DNA from: a virus
Virus record (IMG/VR): IMGVR_UViG_3300034140_000015
Location: 1-32,063 of that record
Reading direction: 5' to 3' (one strand)
DNA: 32,063 bases
How positions within the stretch are numbered: position 1 is the stretch's first letter; each line of letters begins with the position of its first letter. The translations under genes were made by a program, and so were the position numbers. Below the pieces are notes generated by a model. It made no database searches and was not told the origin of the DNA. It was given only the letters and a program-made list of their open reading frames with translations. Positions 1 through 8,419 of this stretch are shown here, piece after piece.

Positions 1-87
1 GCCCTGTTCATCAACCAGCTCAATTAAAATCGAATCGGTTACGGGGCCGGGGGTTACGGTGTGTTTTATCCAGTATTTAGTTGGCAT
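1..87 (-). CDS. Partial structural-region protein (N-terminal 29 codons)
   Basis: The reverse strand reads MPTKYWIKHTVTPGPVTDSI and continues off the left edge of the window without a stop. The ATG lies at 87, nine bases after the stop of the SGNH fibre gene, which fits the same operon. The fragment is too short to assign a family. Its position downstream of the fibre genes suggests another tail or host-recognition component, but that is inference from neighbours only. Confidence 0.5.
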   Translation of the reverse strand, partial: MPTKYWIKHTVTPGPVTDSILIELVDEQG

Positions 88-96
88 ATTAATTTA

Positions 97-2730
97 TTAA
101 GATAAAATCTGTAATCTAGGCCTGATACTTGAATGGAATTTACCCATACGAAGCATCACAAATAATTCACCTGTGTAGTTGTTAATGAACTGGTGATCCA
201 CCCAGGTGGTACCATCCATACTATATTGCCAGTAAATATCCCCACCTACCCTGCGATGTAATGCCCAATACGGTCTATATGTACTCAGTTGATTTTGAGA
301 AAGCACGTTATTCACATAAAGCTGGTTATAGTGATTACTTCCGGCAACATCATTGCTCAGTCCGTAGTCCATAGAAGCGTTATCAGCAGAAGTGCTTACT
401 TTAGAAAACTGCAATTTATATCCTCCTGTATTTTGAGGATTAAGCCCGTACAATAATCTTCCTGATTGATTTGCTGCCAGGTAGCCGTTAGTGGATGTTC
501 GGGCGTGGTCAAACCAGGTAGCCCCGCTAGTAAGATTCGTCCACTTCTTAGTAAGAGGGTCGATTTGATAGAAAGGAAAATTAAGTTCTATTCCGATTGT
601 AGCATCCTGAGCTGAAGTATAAGCTGAAGCGTTACTTAAAATGCCAGAAGCTAATGCTGACTGGGTAGCTTTAACTCGCACTTGAACTTCTCCTACTGCG
701 TATAGCTCATTATATAGCGGTTGGGGATTAGCTGTTCCACCAACCCATCCACGACTTTTTACATTATATTCGTATGCAGAAGGGGTAGTAATCCCTGTGC
801 TGTAAGTAAACGAGAATGCTTTATTAATATCATCAACCACAAAATTAGTAGGTGTCTCTGCTGGTGCTAGTGGTGCAGAGAATGCAACTAAATTAAATAA
901 TGGTAACGAAGCGTGGCTCACACCTGCGACGGCCTTTACTCTTACTCCGACCTGACCAGCAGCTTTGTTTACAGCACCTCCTATAGCAGAAGGTTTAGCT
1001 GTAACTGTGTTCCAGGTTGTGCCTCCATCAAGAGTTAATTGATAATCAGCTAATGCAGTATAGGCAGCGTTATTAGTCCAATTAAACGTATCTGCCGTAT
1101 CATCCGTAACCGGATTAGTCGGAGCATTCGGCATCGGAATGACAAGTACCGGCTGCGTATTGTCTTTCATCTTAACGTGACCGTTCACATTCGGATGTAA
1201 GCCGTCTGTTGTAGTGATCTGGTTTGCCCACGCTGCCGGATTGATATAATTAGGACCTTTAGCAGCAGCTACAGCTTGTATCTGGGCTTGTTTAGTTCCT
1301 GCAACCGGAGAGAGTAAATGTATTTCAGCAAAAGGCCATCTTATTCTGATCTGATCTATAAGAGAATAATAGTGCGTGTTGAAGGTTGCATCGTCAGCAG
1401 AACCATCATTATTACCGTGGTAAATAAGTACCTTTTTAGGAACAAGTTCATTGTACATCTTAATTGTAGACATATAACTGAAGATGTTATCAGTGGCTTT
1501 AGGAACAGAAGCACTTCCGATCTGCGTAATACCCGTTCCTGCGAATCCCCTGGCTACAGTTCTCATATTAAGAGCATCCCCAAGTAAATGAGAGAAGGAG
1601 TATTCCCCGCCAAGCGAGTTATCGCTTGTAATACCGTTACCGGCTACGATACTTCCACCAAATACGAAAAGCACATCTCTGTTGTCTGTCGGTTTGGTTA
1701 TTAAGAATCCGGTAGATCCTTTAATGCCGCTGATATGAAGCCCGTAACCAAGTGACCATATACTTGATCCGGTATCTAGTAAACTTAATGCGATCTTAAC
1801 ATTGTACGTTGTCGCGGGATTCAGCCCACTGGCCAGCGTATAGAATCCTACTCCCTGGAAGTTGGGCTTGGTTGCCCGGGCATATGCTGCTCCGTTCAAG
1901 CTGTACGAGATCTCCGGGCCGTTAGCTGTAGCAATATTTAATGCGAGAATAATTTCTGTGGTATTGGAAATCGTGAATTCAAGGTAGTTACCATTATTGA
2001 TCGTGGTCATGTATGGCTTACCATCCCGTACAAACCTGAACCAGTTACCAGTAAACAGAATGCTATCCTTCAGTACGTTAGTTTCGTCACGGATTTCAAG
2101 CTTTTTAAAACCTGCCGCATCCGTGGCGTTCATGCTTTTAAATACGATATAGTCGCCTGTGGTAGCAGGTTCTGTACCTGTAAAAGTGTATATAAGATCT
2201 GCCGTTAACGGCCTGGTGCCGGTTGTTGCTTTCCAGCTTCTAAACTCAATTTTCTTACCGGCTTGCTGACCATTATACCTGATTTCAAACCATCTATCTT
2301 CTGACCAAAAATCGCCTTCATTGGGAAAATTACCAAAACTTGTAGTTACTCCACTATTACGTACCCCCATGCTTGCATGGGTTGAATCAGTTGACCATAA
2401 AGAAAAATGATTATCGCGCGTAGCATCTGTCGCTCCTGCACAATAACCCATCATAAAGAGTCTGTTATCTTTACTGATAAGGACTCTAATTACACCTGTA
2501 TCAAACCTTCTGGGGCATCTAACTCCATGCCCTGTTTGCCATGCGGGAGTGGTAATAAGCGAAACTCCGGTAGAATTTACTGTCGATGTAGGAGTACCGT
2601 ATTTCTCAAAACCGTTCTGGCCGGATAGCTCACCAGCGAACAGCGTGTCCATCATTTTATCATAATCCCCTACCACATCAATATGGGCAGAGGGTTTTCT
2701 TCTCGATAAACTATGCTTTAATCTAATCAT
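97..2730 (-). CDS. Tail fibre/receptor-binding protein with SGNH hydrolase-like domain
   Basis: An 877-residue protein. Residues about 1-340 look like a beta-rich, lectin- or jelly-roll-like region. Residues about 350-525 resemble an SGNH/GDSL hydrolase: a GGSIVAG block around Ser360 (GGS where GDS is usual), Gly395 in a block II position, GNND at 439-442, and DGLHPN with Asp509 and His512 as the end of the triad. Two segments beginning near 533 and 640 resemble fibronectin type III repeats, followed by a C-terminal binding-like region. SGNH domains on fibres commonly deacetylate surface polysaccharide, so a host-glycan esterase role is inferred. Its start overlaps the stop of the preceding fibre gene by one base. 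Large, last-in-module position and modular build support a fibre. Confidence 0.7.
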   Translation of the reverse strand: MIRLKHSLSRRKPSAHIDVVGDYDKMMDTLFAGELSGQNGFEKYGTPTSTVNSTGVSLITTPAWQTGHGVRCPRRFDTGVIRVLISKDNRLFMMGYCAGATDATRDNHFSLWSTDSTHASMGVRNSGVTTSFGNFPNEGDFWSEDRWFEIRYNGQQAGKKIEFRSWKATTGTRPLTADLIYTFTGTEPATTGDYIVFKSMNATDAAGFKKLEIRDETNVLKDSILFTGNWFRFVRDGKPYMTTINNGNYLEFTISNTTEIILALNIATANGPEISYSLNGAAYARATKPNFQGVGFYTLASGLNPATTYNVKIALSLLDTGSSIWSLGYGLHISGIKGSTGFLITKPTDNRDVLFVFGGSIVAGNGITSDNSLGGEYSFSHLLGDALNMRTVARGFAGTGITQIGSASVPKATDNIFSYMSTIKMYNELVPKKVLIYHGNNDGSADDATFNTHYYSLIDQIRIRWPFAEIHLLSPVAGTKQAQIQAVAAAKGPNYINPAAWANQITTTDGLHPNVNGHVKMKDNTQPVLVIPMPNAPTNPVTDDTADTFNWTNNAAYTALADYQLTLDGGTTWNTVTAKPSAIGGAVNKAAGQVGVRVKAVAGVSHASLPLFNLVAFSAPLAPAETPTNFVVDDINKAFSFTYSTGITTPSAYEYNVKSRGWVGGTANPQPLYNELYAVGEVQVRVKATQSALASGILSNASAYTSAQDATIGIELNFPFYQIDPLTKKWTNLTSGATWFDHARTSTNGYLAANQSGRLLYGLNPQNTGGYKLQFSKVSTSADNASMDYGLSNDVAGSNHYNQLYVNNVLSQNQLSTYRPYWALHRRVGGDIYWQYSMDGTTWVDHQFINNYTGELFVMLRMGKFHSSIRPRLQILS

Positions 2731-4247
2731 TAGATGCTTACTCCTGATAAATAACAGATACTAGGGCTTTTAAACAGTAGCGTTACAGGAGTGAATTGTC
2801 CGCTGGACTTCACGTAGCTACTTTCCGAACGTAATGTCATACCAGTACCGGCAACGATCGTGAATTGAGAGGTCCCATCTTGCCACAATACAAGTTCGTC
2901 ACCAGCACCAAATACCGCGCTTGGAACTGTGATATTAAAGGCTCCGGTTACGTATCGGGATGTGTCTTTATCAGCTATTGTCAGCGGGTAATTAGCGGTA
3001 ATATCCGCTAGCACCGTTAATTTATTAGATTTCCCGGTTCCTAAATCATCTATCTGTTTTTGAGTTTTCCCAAATGCTCCCAATATTGAATCACCCGCAG
3101 CTATTTGAGCATTCGTTCCAAGTACATAGCCTACAAGAGCCGTTCCTCTGATCGTGGCCGCTATGCCGTTAATGAAGTTGGCTATTTTACCGAAAGCAAG
3201 CAGTACGCTATCAGTTGCCGAAAGGGCTCCTGATTGGGTGTTGTCTAAACTAGTTAAGACGGTAGCTCTTACTTTCGCTTCTGAAAACTGATTGATCGCA
3301 TTAATAGCATCATTTAAAATCTTTCCCTGGCGAGCATCCAGCACCTTACCGGAGGTAACTTCGGTAAGCGTATTAATAATAGCGGAAGTTTCAATTTTAT
3401 TCCCTAACGCTGTAACCAGATCTACCCCTTCTGGGTAAGTGGCGAAAATTGCTAGTAGCTCCTGAATGGTGCCTACCAGGTTATTCGCATCGGGAGTTGT
3501 ACCTGTTACAATAGAATTAAGGGTTTGTAACGAATTATATAGCTTATTAAGGTCGTCACCATCTAGCGGGACACCGTTACGAAGGGCAGTTGTAACTTCC
3601 GATTTAGCTTCCGCTTTAGCGGCAGCAATCAGGGTGGTTACCTCACTTTCAGTAAAGTACCTCTCGTCATGGTTATGGGCAAGAGGTGTACGTGCATCCG
3701 ATAATCTCGGATCTGTAGTTTCAACTTTTGCATCCCAGTAAGCAATTTTAACATCGCTTACCATACGCTTCTGTGCAGTTTCTACTATAGATAGTAAAAT
3801 ACTGTCTTGCGCATCATTAATGGCGATATTCAGTACACCTGAAGTAATAATAGCAGCTCCAATAATATCACGGACCTGTTCCGGATCAAGTGAAGCTTCA
3901 CCTCCACCACTGGCCGAGCCGGTAAAAGATATAGCGCCTGTTGCGTCATTATAGGAGAAGGAACCGTTTAATTGTGTGCCTAAAGCAAACATATTACCTA
4001 CGATATCTTCCACCATTTCCTGCGTGAACAGGTTTGCTCCAGTGTCAATTCCGTTAAGCTTATTCAATAAAGCTGTGGTAAAAGATGCTGTATTAGCATC
4101 CAGTATAACCTTGTTTGAATGGGAATGAGATGCCGGTAATTCATTCTTAAAAAGAACTGAATCTAACAAGTCATAGAATTGTTCCTGACTTGGCTGATCG
4201 CCGCTTTCAAAAAATTGTTTAATCAGATCTCTTGTCTTTTCTGCCAT
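2730..4247 (-). CDS. Tail fibre / structural protein
   Basis: A 505-residue protein with the low-complexity, helix-and-repeat composition of phage fibres. Two His-rich segments, HSHSNKV near residue 41 and HNHDERYFTESE near 192, resemble the HxH/HNHDxRY motifs common in fibre and collar proteins, where they may bind metal along a trimer axis. The remainder alternates helical connector-like segments with a C-terminal beta-rich domain (ITVPSAVFGAGDELVLWQDG region). It starts one base after the stop of the upstream gene and its stop overlaps the SGNH fibre start, indicating co-translation. It may form the shaft that carries the SGNH protein. The structural role is likely and the exact role unknown. 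Confidence 0.6.
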   Translation of the reverse strand: MAEKTRDLIKQFFESGDQPSQEQFYDLLDSVLFKNELPASHSHSNKVILDANTASFTTALLNKLNGIDTGANLFTQEMVEDIVGNMFALGTQLNGSFSYNDATGAISFTGSASGGGEASLDPEQVRDIIGAAIITSGVLNIAINDAQDSILLSIVETAQKRMVSDVKIAYWDAKVETTDPRLSDARTPLAHNHDERYFTESEVTTLIAAAKAEAKSEVTTALRNGVPLDGDDLNKLYNSLQTLNSIVTGTTPDANNLVGTIQELLAIFATYPEGVDLVTALGNKIETSAIINTLTEVTSGKVLDARQGKILNDAINAINQFSEAKVRATVLTSLDNTQSGALSATDSVLLAFGKIANFINGIAATIRGTALVGYVLGTNAQIAAGDSILGAFGKTQKQIDDLGTGKSNKLTVLADITANYPLTIADKDTSRYVTGAFNITVPSAVFGAGDELVLWQDGTSQFTIVAGTGMTLRSESSYVKSSGQFTPVTLLFKSPSICYLSGVSI

Positions 4248-4248
4248 A

Positions 4249-4803
4249 TTATAATATTGTAAATGTTGATCCTATTGTCATTGCGCCTATTCCTTCAGTA
4301 ATTACCTGTTCGCCCAGGTCATCCCAAACATTGGTTTGTATTTCACCGTCAAAGTCTTCAACCACGTTAAATGAAGCTTCCCAACCATACAAAGAATCTG
4401 CGGTGCGCTCAATTGGCCCGGTTTTAACTCCGCCTATATTGAAGCCTTGGATAATGCCAAGGTTATTATCATGGAGAATTCTCCGGATGAATTGATCTAC
4501 GATGTTTTTTGCTGCATCCTGAACCTCTTCTTTGCGTGATATATCGTTTTTTGGAAGCGGCAAAAGAATTATGAATGTCGATTCCTGAGACTCGGTGATG
4601 CTATCAATAGTTTCGCCTCCAAAGTCAGATTCGGGGGTCATTAGGAAAAGCGCAGGAAATTTTATCGTCTTTAAGGATGCCGTCAGATTCTCGACATCAA
4701 GGCTAATAAAGTATATGGGTTTTACAGCCGATTGCGGAGTCTCCTGGTACTTGTAATTTGCACAGTAAGATTTGAACAGATCAACAAAGGCGGCTATTCC
4801 CAT
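4249..4803 (-). CDS. Phage structural-region protein, unknown
   Basis: A 184-residue soluble protein without signal peptide or membrane segment. It mixes a helical N-terminus (AAFVDLFKSYC) with beta-rich sequence and a conserved-looking IIQGFNIGGVKTGP segment. Size and position, between virion genes and the fibres, would suit a tail terminator, completion or baseplate protein, but no motif fixes this. It is the first gene after one copy of the 42-nt upstream element, whose end directly touches its ATG, so it probably begins a transcription unit that includes both fibre genes. Confidence 0.45.
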   Translation of the reverse strand: MGIAAFVDLFKSYCANYKYQETPQSAVKPIYFISLDVENLTASLKTIKFPALFLMTPESDFGGETIDSITESQESTFIILLPLPKNDISRKEEVQDAAKNIVDQFIRRILHDNNLGIIQGFNIGGVKTGPIERTADSLYGWEASFNVVEDFDGEIQTNVWDDLGEQVITEGIGAMTIGSTFTIL

Positions 4804-4845
4804 GTCTCCAATATCGGAAGACCGGGAGAGCTGCTAAACGACAGG
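4804..4845 (-). promoter_or_regulatory. 42-nt conserved upstream element, copy A
   Basis: Read on the minus strand, the block CCTGTCGTTTA begins at 4845, CTTCCGATATTG follows, and the ATG of the next gene comes exactly 42 nt after the first C. The whole 46-bp intergenic gap is essentially this element. Copies B and D match both blocks at identical spacing; copy C matches the first block. A promoter whose start site is at or near the ATG is the favoured reading; an RNA-level control site is the alternative. Confidence 0.65.
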
Positions 4846-4849
4846 AATA

Positions 4850-5719
4850 TTAAGCGTTATTCTTCGATTTAAATTCGGTCCACTGGCGCTGCGCCTTATT
4901 AAGATAGTCCAAAACGAAAAAAGCATTGGTGTATTTGAGCTGTGCCGAGGTTCCGAATTTAGGACCGATAAGGTCGGTATAGATATCCATCCAGCTGCCG
5001 TCTGCTCCGGGCTCATCGTCAGATGTTACCGGTACAGGCTTACCATTTTCGTCAAGCTGCTTTAATGGCTCGGGGAACACATCAGGCCTTGCGTCTTTTG
5101 CTTGTTTAATGGCAATGGATATCCATTGAAAAATTGCCATCTTCTCGTTTCGCTTCATATCCTGAAGCATTTCAACCCGTTTTGGAATAAGGTTCTCGTT
5201 AAACGGTTCCCGCTTGTCTCCGGTGTAGTTCGGCGAGTTTTCGTCAGACTCCGGATCCACAGGCCTGTAAACGGTGGCAATCATTTTATCCAGCCATTCT
5301 TCATCACCCTGCGAGCGGTAGAAGTAACTGAGGTAAGTATCGAGGAAACACCATTCACCAAAACCAATATTAGAAAGGTCCGGAGCTGCCGGTAGAAGTT
5401 CTCCAGCTTTAAGCTTTAGTTTAGGGAAGAAGTTTTTTAGAGGCGGCTCAGTATCATAAAAGAATTTTGTGAGCTCCTTTTTTAGCTCATGCTTTTCTTC
5501 TGCAGTGAGGCCTGCTAGTATTGGCCAGTGTTTTTCAAATAATAGCGCAAGGAGACTTAATTTTATCCATTCAGGATCTGCTTTGGTAGTTACCTGGAGA
5601 CAAAAGATTGCTGCACCGAATTGGCCGGGCTGCATTTCATCCCAACTACCAGGTACTTCGATATCAAACTTCTTTCGCTTGTTTCTTTCAGTTTTATAAA
5701 GTCCGGATATCTTTCTCAT
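4850..5719 (-). CDS. Phage protein of unknown function, 289 aa
   Basis: A mainly helical, charged, soluble protein without signal peptide. It contains a WDEMQPGQF segment near residue 25 and a long helical centre (KHELKKELTKFFY). I do not recognise the family with confidence. Its ATG overlaps the stop of the small membrane-protein gene (ATGA, 5716-5719), so the two are translationally coupled, and its stop lies just before copy A of the 42-nt element. Genes in this position in Bacteroidota prophages are often virion-associated, but lysis or assembly roles are equally possible. Confidence 0.45.
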   Translation of the reverse strand: MRKISGLYKTERNKRKKFDIEVPGSWDEMQPGQFGAAIFCLQVTTKADPEWIKLSLLALLFEKHWPILAGLTAEEKHELKKELTKFFYDTEPPLKNFFPKLKLKAGELLPAAPDLSNIGFGEWCFLDTYLSYFYRSQGDEEWLDKMIATVYRPVDPESDENSPNYTGDKREPFNENLIPKRVEMLQDMKRNEKMAIFQWISIAIKQAKDARPDVFPEPLKQLDENGKPVPVTSDDEPGADGSWMDIYTDLIGPKFGTSAQLKYTNAFFVLDYLNKAQRQWTEFKSKNNA

Positions 5720-5889
5720 TCTTCTTGTGAACGGTCAATAATATTCATACCAGCATAAAGCAAAACCGCCATTAGAACCATGTAAAGTTGGGCCACAGTA
5801 ACAGCGTCGGTTCCGAAGGAAAAATAGATAGGAATACATACAAGTACATCAACCACGATTAGCCATAAACATAAGTTTATTCTGCCCAT
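5716..5889 (-). CDS. Small two-TM membrane protein, holin candidate
   Basis: A 57-residue frame (start MGRINLCLWLIVVDVLV) with two hydrophobic segments, roughly residues 5-23 and 32-51, and a short charged tail ending DRSQEE. It starts two bases after the stop of the 236-aa membrane protein and overlaps the next start as ATGA, which strongly suggests a real gene. Size, two-segment topology and position three genes after the amidase are typical of a holin. No sequence family is recognised, so the holin call rests on topology and context. Confidence 0.55.
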   Translation of the reverse strand: MGRINLCLWLIVVDVLVCIPIYFSFGTDAVTVAQLYMVLMAVLLYAGMNIIDRSQEE

Positions 5890-5891
5890 GA

Positions 5892-6602
5892 TTAAAAAGT
5901 TATTAGGTTATAACTCAGCCCGGCACCTATCATAGGCCTGATGTTATTAGTCAACGGATCGTAATAATAGCCCACATGTAATCCTAGGCCAATGCGCCTG
6001 CGGTCAACATCCGGTAAAACGGTGAAGCTTCGAACTCCATCAATTAGCATATTAGGATCCTTGGCGGAAAAATCCCGATACGAATGCTTTTTGCCCAGCA
6101 ACCATTTTTTCTTATCGTATTTAGTAATATCAAACTGAGCGTTGTACTTATAATTAAGCACAGTATCCCTTTCAGCAACAGAAGCCTGCAGATATGGGCC
6201 ATTAAAGTGCGTTACCTTTCCTTTAATTGAATCGTGGCTTACGGTACCTTTTAATTTCCCCTCCAGTGTGGCAATTATTCTCGTGCTTTCGGTAATATCA
6301 TTTTTAGCAAGTTTTAATGCAGTAGCCAAGCTGTCAACATAAGCAGGGCGAATAGCTGTGCCGTCTTTTATTTGCCTCCGGGTAACCGGGTTTTCCTCCA
6401 GTACGGCATGGTTACTTTCATTAGCATCCACGTACCTGCCAACGATTACAGCGAGTTCCTGCTCACGGTTATCGGTTGTTTGCTGGGCTTTTTTAAGCCT
6501 GTTGTTCTCTTTAGCAAGACAGATGGTGATTACTCCAAGGGCTACCAGGAGCACACACACTCCCATTAATAAGCCGAAAATTGTTGTGTTAGTGGACTTC
6601 AT
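5892..6602 (-). CDS. Inner-membrane anchored coiled-coil protein, lysis cassette (spanin-like?)
   Basis: A 236-residue protein. Residues about 8-29 form one hydrophobic anchor (IFGLLMGVCVLLVALGVITI), followed by a charged helical stretch with coiled-coil character to about residue 115 (KENNRLKKAQQ; DSLATALKLAKNDI), then a mixed region, and a C-terminus whose last strands (GLGLHVGYYY; MIGAGLSYNLITF) resemble outer-membrane beta-strands ending in Phe. It lies between another anchored protein and the holin candidate, downstream of the amidase. A protein spanning from inner to outer membrane would fit a spanin-type function, but this topology differs from classical lipoprotein-based spanins. I recall similar genes beside lysis genes in Bacteroidota phages but do not name a family. 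Confidence 0.5.
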   Translation of the reverse strand: MKSTNTTIFGLLMGVCVLLVALGVITICLAKENNRLKKAQQTTDNREQELAVIVGRYVDANESNHAVLEENPVTRRQIKDGTAIRPAYVDSLATALKLAKNDITESTRIIATLEGKLKGTVSHDSIKGKVTHFNGPYLQASVAERDTVLNYKYNAQFDITKYDKKKWLLGKKHSYRDFSAKDPNMLIDGVRSFTVLPDVDRRRIGLGLHVGYYYDPLTNNIRPMIGAGLSYNLITF

Positions 6603-6610
6603 GACATTGG

Positions 6611-6910
6611 TTATTTATTTAGTTCTTTTAAAAGCTCTTTCGTTGGTGTTTCCGTTTTAGATCTTACCAGACTGTCGGTGCGCGCCATTGCTGTATTTTG
6701 ATCGCCAATCACTTGATTTTTCTGCAGCACCATAATGGAAAGGTTCCATATCTTATCATTAAGCTGCTTTTTTTCGTCTTCACATTTACCACAGTCGCTG
6801 CCCTGATGAGCCATAAGGTATACACATAAGCCTATCAGGAATGAGCATAAAACAGCCATTGGATATTTAGCAATGTCTTTAAGGCTATATGGCTGTTTAA
6901 TTTCCATCAC
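6611..6910 (-). CDS. Small single-TM protein of lysis cassette
   Basis: A 99-residue protein with one hydrophobic segment at about residues 16-35 (YPMAVLCSFLIGLCVYLMAH), a CGKC pair near residue 40, and a charged helical tail with possible coiled coil (CEDEKKQLNDKIWNL). It starts two bases after the amidase stop. A second Met follows the first, so the exact start is uncertain. Context suggests a lysis accessory: a holin-like, pinholin or spanin-partner role is possible. No family is recognised. Confidence 0.5.
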   Translation of the reverse strand: MMEIKQPYSLKDIAKYPMAVLCSFLIGLCVYLMAHQGSDCGKCEDEKKQLNDKIWNLSIMVLQKNQVIGDQNTAMARTDSLVRSKTETPTKELLKELNK

Positions 6911-6912
6911 GA

Positions 6913-7416
6913 TTACAATCCTAATTCCTGAAGCCAGGCATTTACACTAAAAGAAGGGCAGGCCTTCATCCATTCTCCGGGAGATATGATGCCGTCGCGA
7001 TTTTTATCCTCACTAAAATCCCGATGCCCTAAAATTTTCGCACCAGGGAACATTTTGTGAAACTTTCTTACCAAAACCTCCATAGTTTGCTTTTGAACAG
7101 CGGTTCTGTTATCAATAGGCTTACCAGTTATATTGATAGGATCGCCCTTTGCGTTTTTTCCTTTAAGGACTTCCACGCCACCGATATATGAGATATTAAT
7201 TGAATGGGCATTATGTCCGGCCACGCCATTTGAAAGTTTCTCAATGGGTACCAGGTGATGGGCGATGCCATCAGGAGAAATTAAGAAATGATACCCTGGT
7301 GTTTTCCAGCCACAGCCTTTAGGTACATCTGCTTTCCAATAGTTTACAATATCCTTTACGGTTTGATATTGAGGCCCGGCCGTACAATGAAGTACGATGT
7401 ATTTTATCTCTCTCAT
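6913..7416 (-). CDS. N-acetylmuramoyl-L-alanine amidase (phage endolysin, amidase_2 type)
   Basis: A 167-residue enzyme predicted to cut the amide bond between muramic acid and the peptide stem of peptidoglycan at lysis. Zinc ligands typical of T7-lysozyme-like amidases are visible: His10 in IVLHCTA, His131 in GHRDFS, and Cys153 in KACPSF, with Lys151 and Tyr42 at the usual catalytic positions. An EF-hand-like loop (DKNRDGIISPGEW) sits between the second and third ligands, as in many Bacteroidota phage amidases. There is no signal peptide, so export should need a holin, fitting the small membrane proteins just downstream. It starts three bases after the preceding stop, within the virion operon. 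Confidence 0.9.
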   Translation of the reverse strand: MREIKYIVLHCTAGPQYQTVKDIVNYWKADVPKGCGWKTPGYHFLISPDGIAHHLVPIEKLSNGVAGHNAHSINISYIGGVEVLKGKNAKGDPINITGKPIDNRTAVQKQTMEVLVRKFHKMFPGAKILGHRDFSEDKNRDGIISPGEWMKACPSFSVNAWLQELGL

Positions 7417-7419
7417 CTT

Positions 7420-8418
7420 TTACCAAATAAAAATTCGTTTTTCTTCACCGTTATCGAAGTTCAGCCGCTTGCGGTTAGTACCGGCATCAGCAAAGGCATC
7501 GAAATCGGCGGGGTTTGCTTTTATAAAATCGGTAGCCTCTTGCATCCAGTTACGGGCATCGCCAATTAGCGAGGACATTGTAGAATTAAGTTCAGACTCC
7601 TTCGGCGCCCGGGTTTCATCCATGTTGTCGGTAGTGCCCGAAAACTTGACTTTCAGCGTACCTGATGACATATCGATTAAGCGTTCCTGTAATGCTTTTG
7701 CAACCGTGAATAGCGCAATCGCAGGCTTTAAATACTCCTCCAAAAGTTTCTTCAGGTTTCCGTTTATAGAACCGGCTTTATCATCCAGCTTCAGCTTATC
7801 GAATAGTGCTGCACCAATCGTTTTTTTAATCTCGAAAGTTTCAACCCGGTTCATACAGTACTGGATGAGGTGGAACAGGTACCGGCTGTTATTAATGTTG
7901 TAATGAGCGCTGAAGTCGGTAGCCGATCGCAAAAAGAATTGCTGATAGGTTGCATATACCGGATCCGTTGCCCATTGAGCGAACGAGCCTTTCTCAACTT
8001 CGAGATAGGTCAAAAGAGAATCGATTGTCCTGTGGCCGATATCGCCCAGAGAATCAAACACCTGGTTTGTCCTCCATTGAGAAGCGGGAGCCATGTTGTC
8101 GTTTTTAACGACTTGGATCCCATTTACACCTATCTGCACCGAAAGAACCGGCAGCGCGTGTAAGATGCTCAGGTTGGCTATTACTTCCTGGCAATATTCA
8201 AGTACTTTCTGAACTTTCGCGTCGGTTATTTCTGAAGTGTTTTTCCCAGCTGTAGAATAGGCCTCTTCCAGGGTACCAAGAAAAGTAAAGCCCAGTACTG
8301 GCTCCAAATAATTTCGCTCAGCAAGCCTCATGTATGGAAGAAGTGTTTCCATGCTGCTGGTAGCATTCACGGCAACATACTTCTGAACTTCGTCGATGGT
8401 GTTAATCAGCTTTGACAT
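7420..8418 (-). CDS. DUF6712-like phage protein (connector candidate)
   Basis: A protein of 332 residues if started at the ATG at 8418, which begins MSKLINTIDEVQKYV one base after the portal-like gene's stop. A longer frame to 8448 would overlap that gene and is less likely. It is mostly helical, with segments such as SMETLLPYMRLAERNYLEPVLG and a long helical middle. It resembles a protein that commonly follows the portal gene in Bacteroidota phages and is catalogued, as I recall, as DUF6712. Function is unknown; its place after the portal suggests an adaptor or head-completion role. Confidence 0.6.
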   Translation of the reverse strand: MSKLINTIDEVQKYVAVNATSSMETLLPYMRLAERNYLEPVLGFTFLGTLEEAYSTAGKNTSEITDAKVQKVLEYCQEVIANLSILHALPVLSVQIGVNGIQVVKNDNMAPASQWRTNQVFDSLGDIGHRTIDSLLTYLEVEKGSFAQWATDPVYATYQQFFLRSATDFSAHYNINNSRYLFHLIQYCMNRVETFEIKKTIGAALFDKLKLDDKAGSINGNLKKLLEEYLKPAIALFTVAKALQERLIDMSSGTLKVKFSGTTDNMDETRAPKESELNSTMSSLIGDARNWMQEATDFIKANPADFDAFADAGTNRKRLNFDNGEEKRIFIW

Positions 8419-8419
8419 A

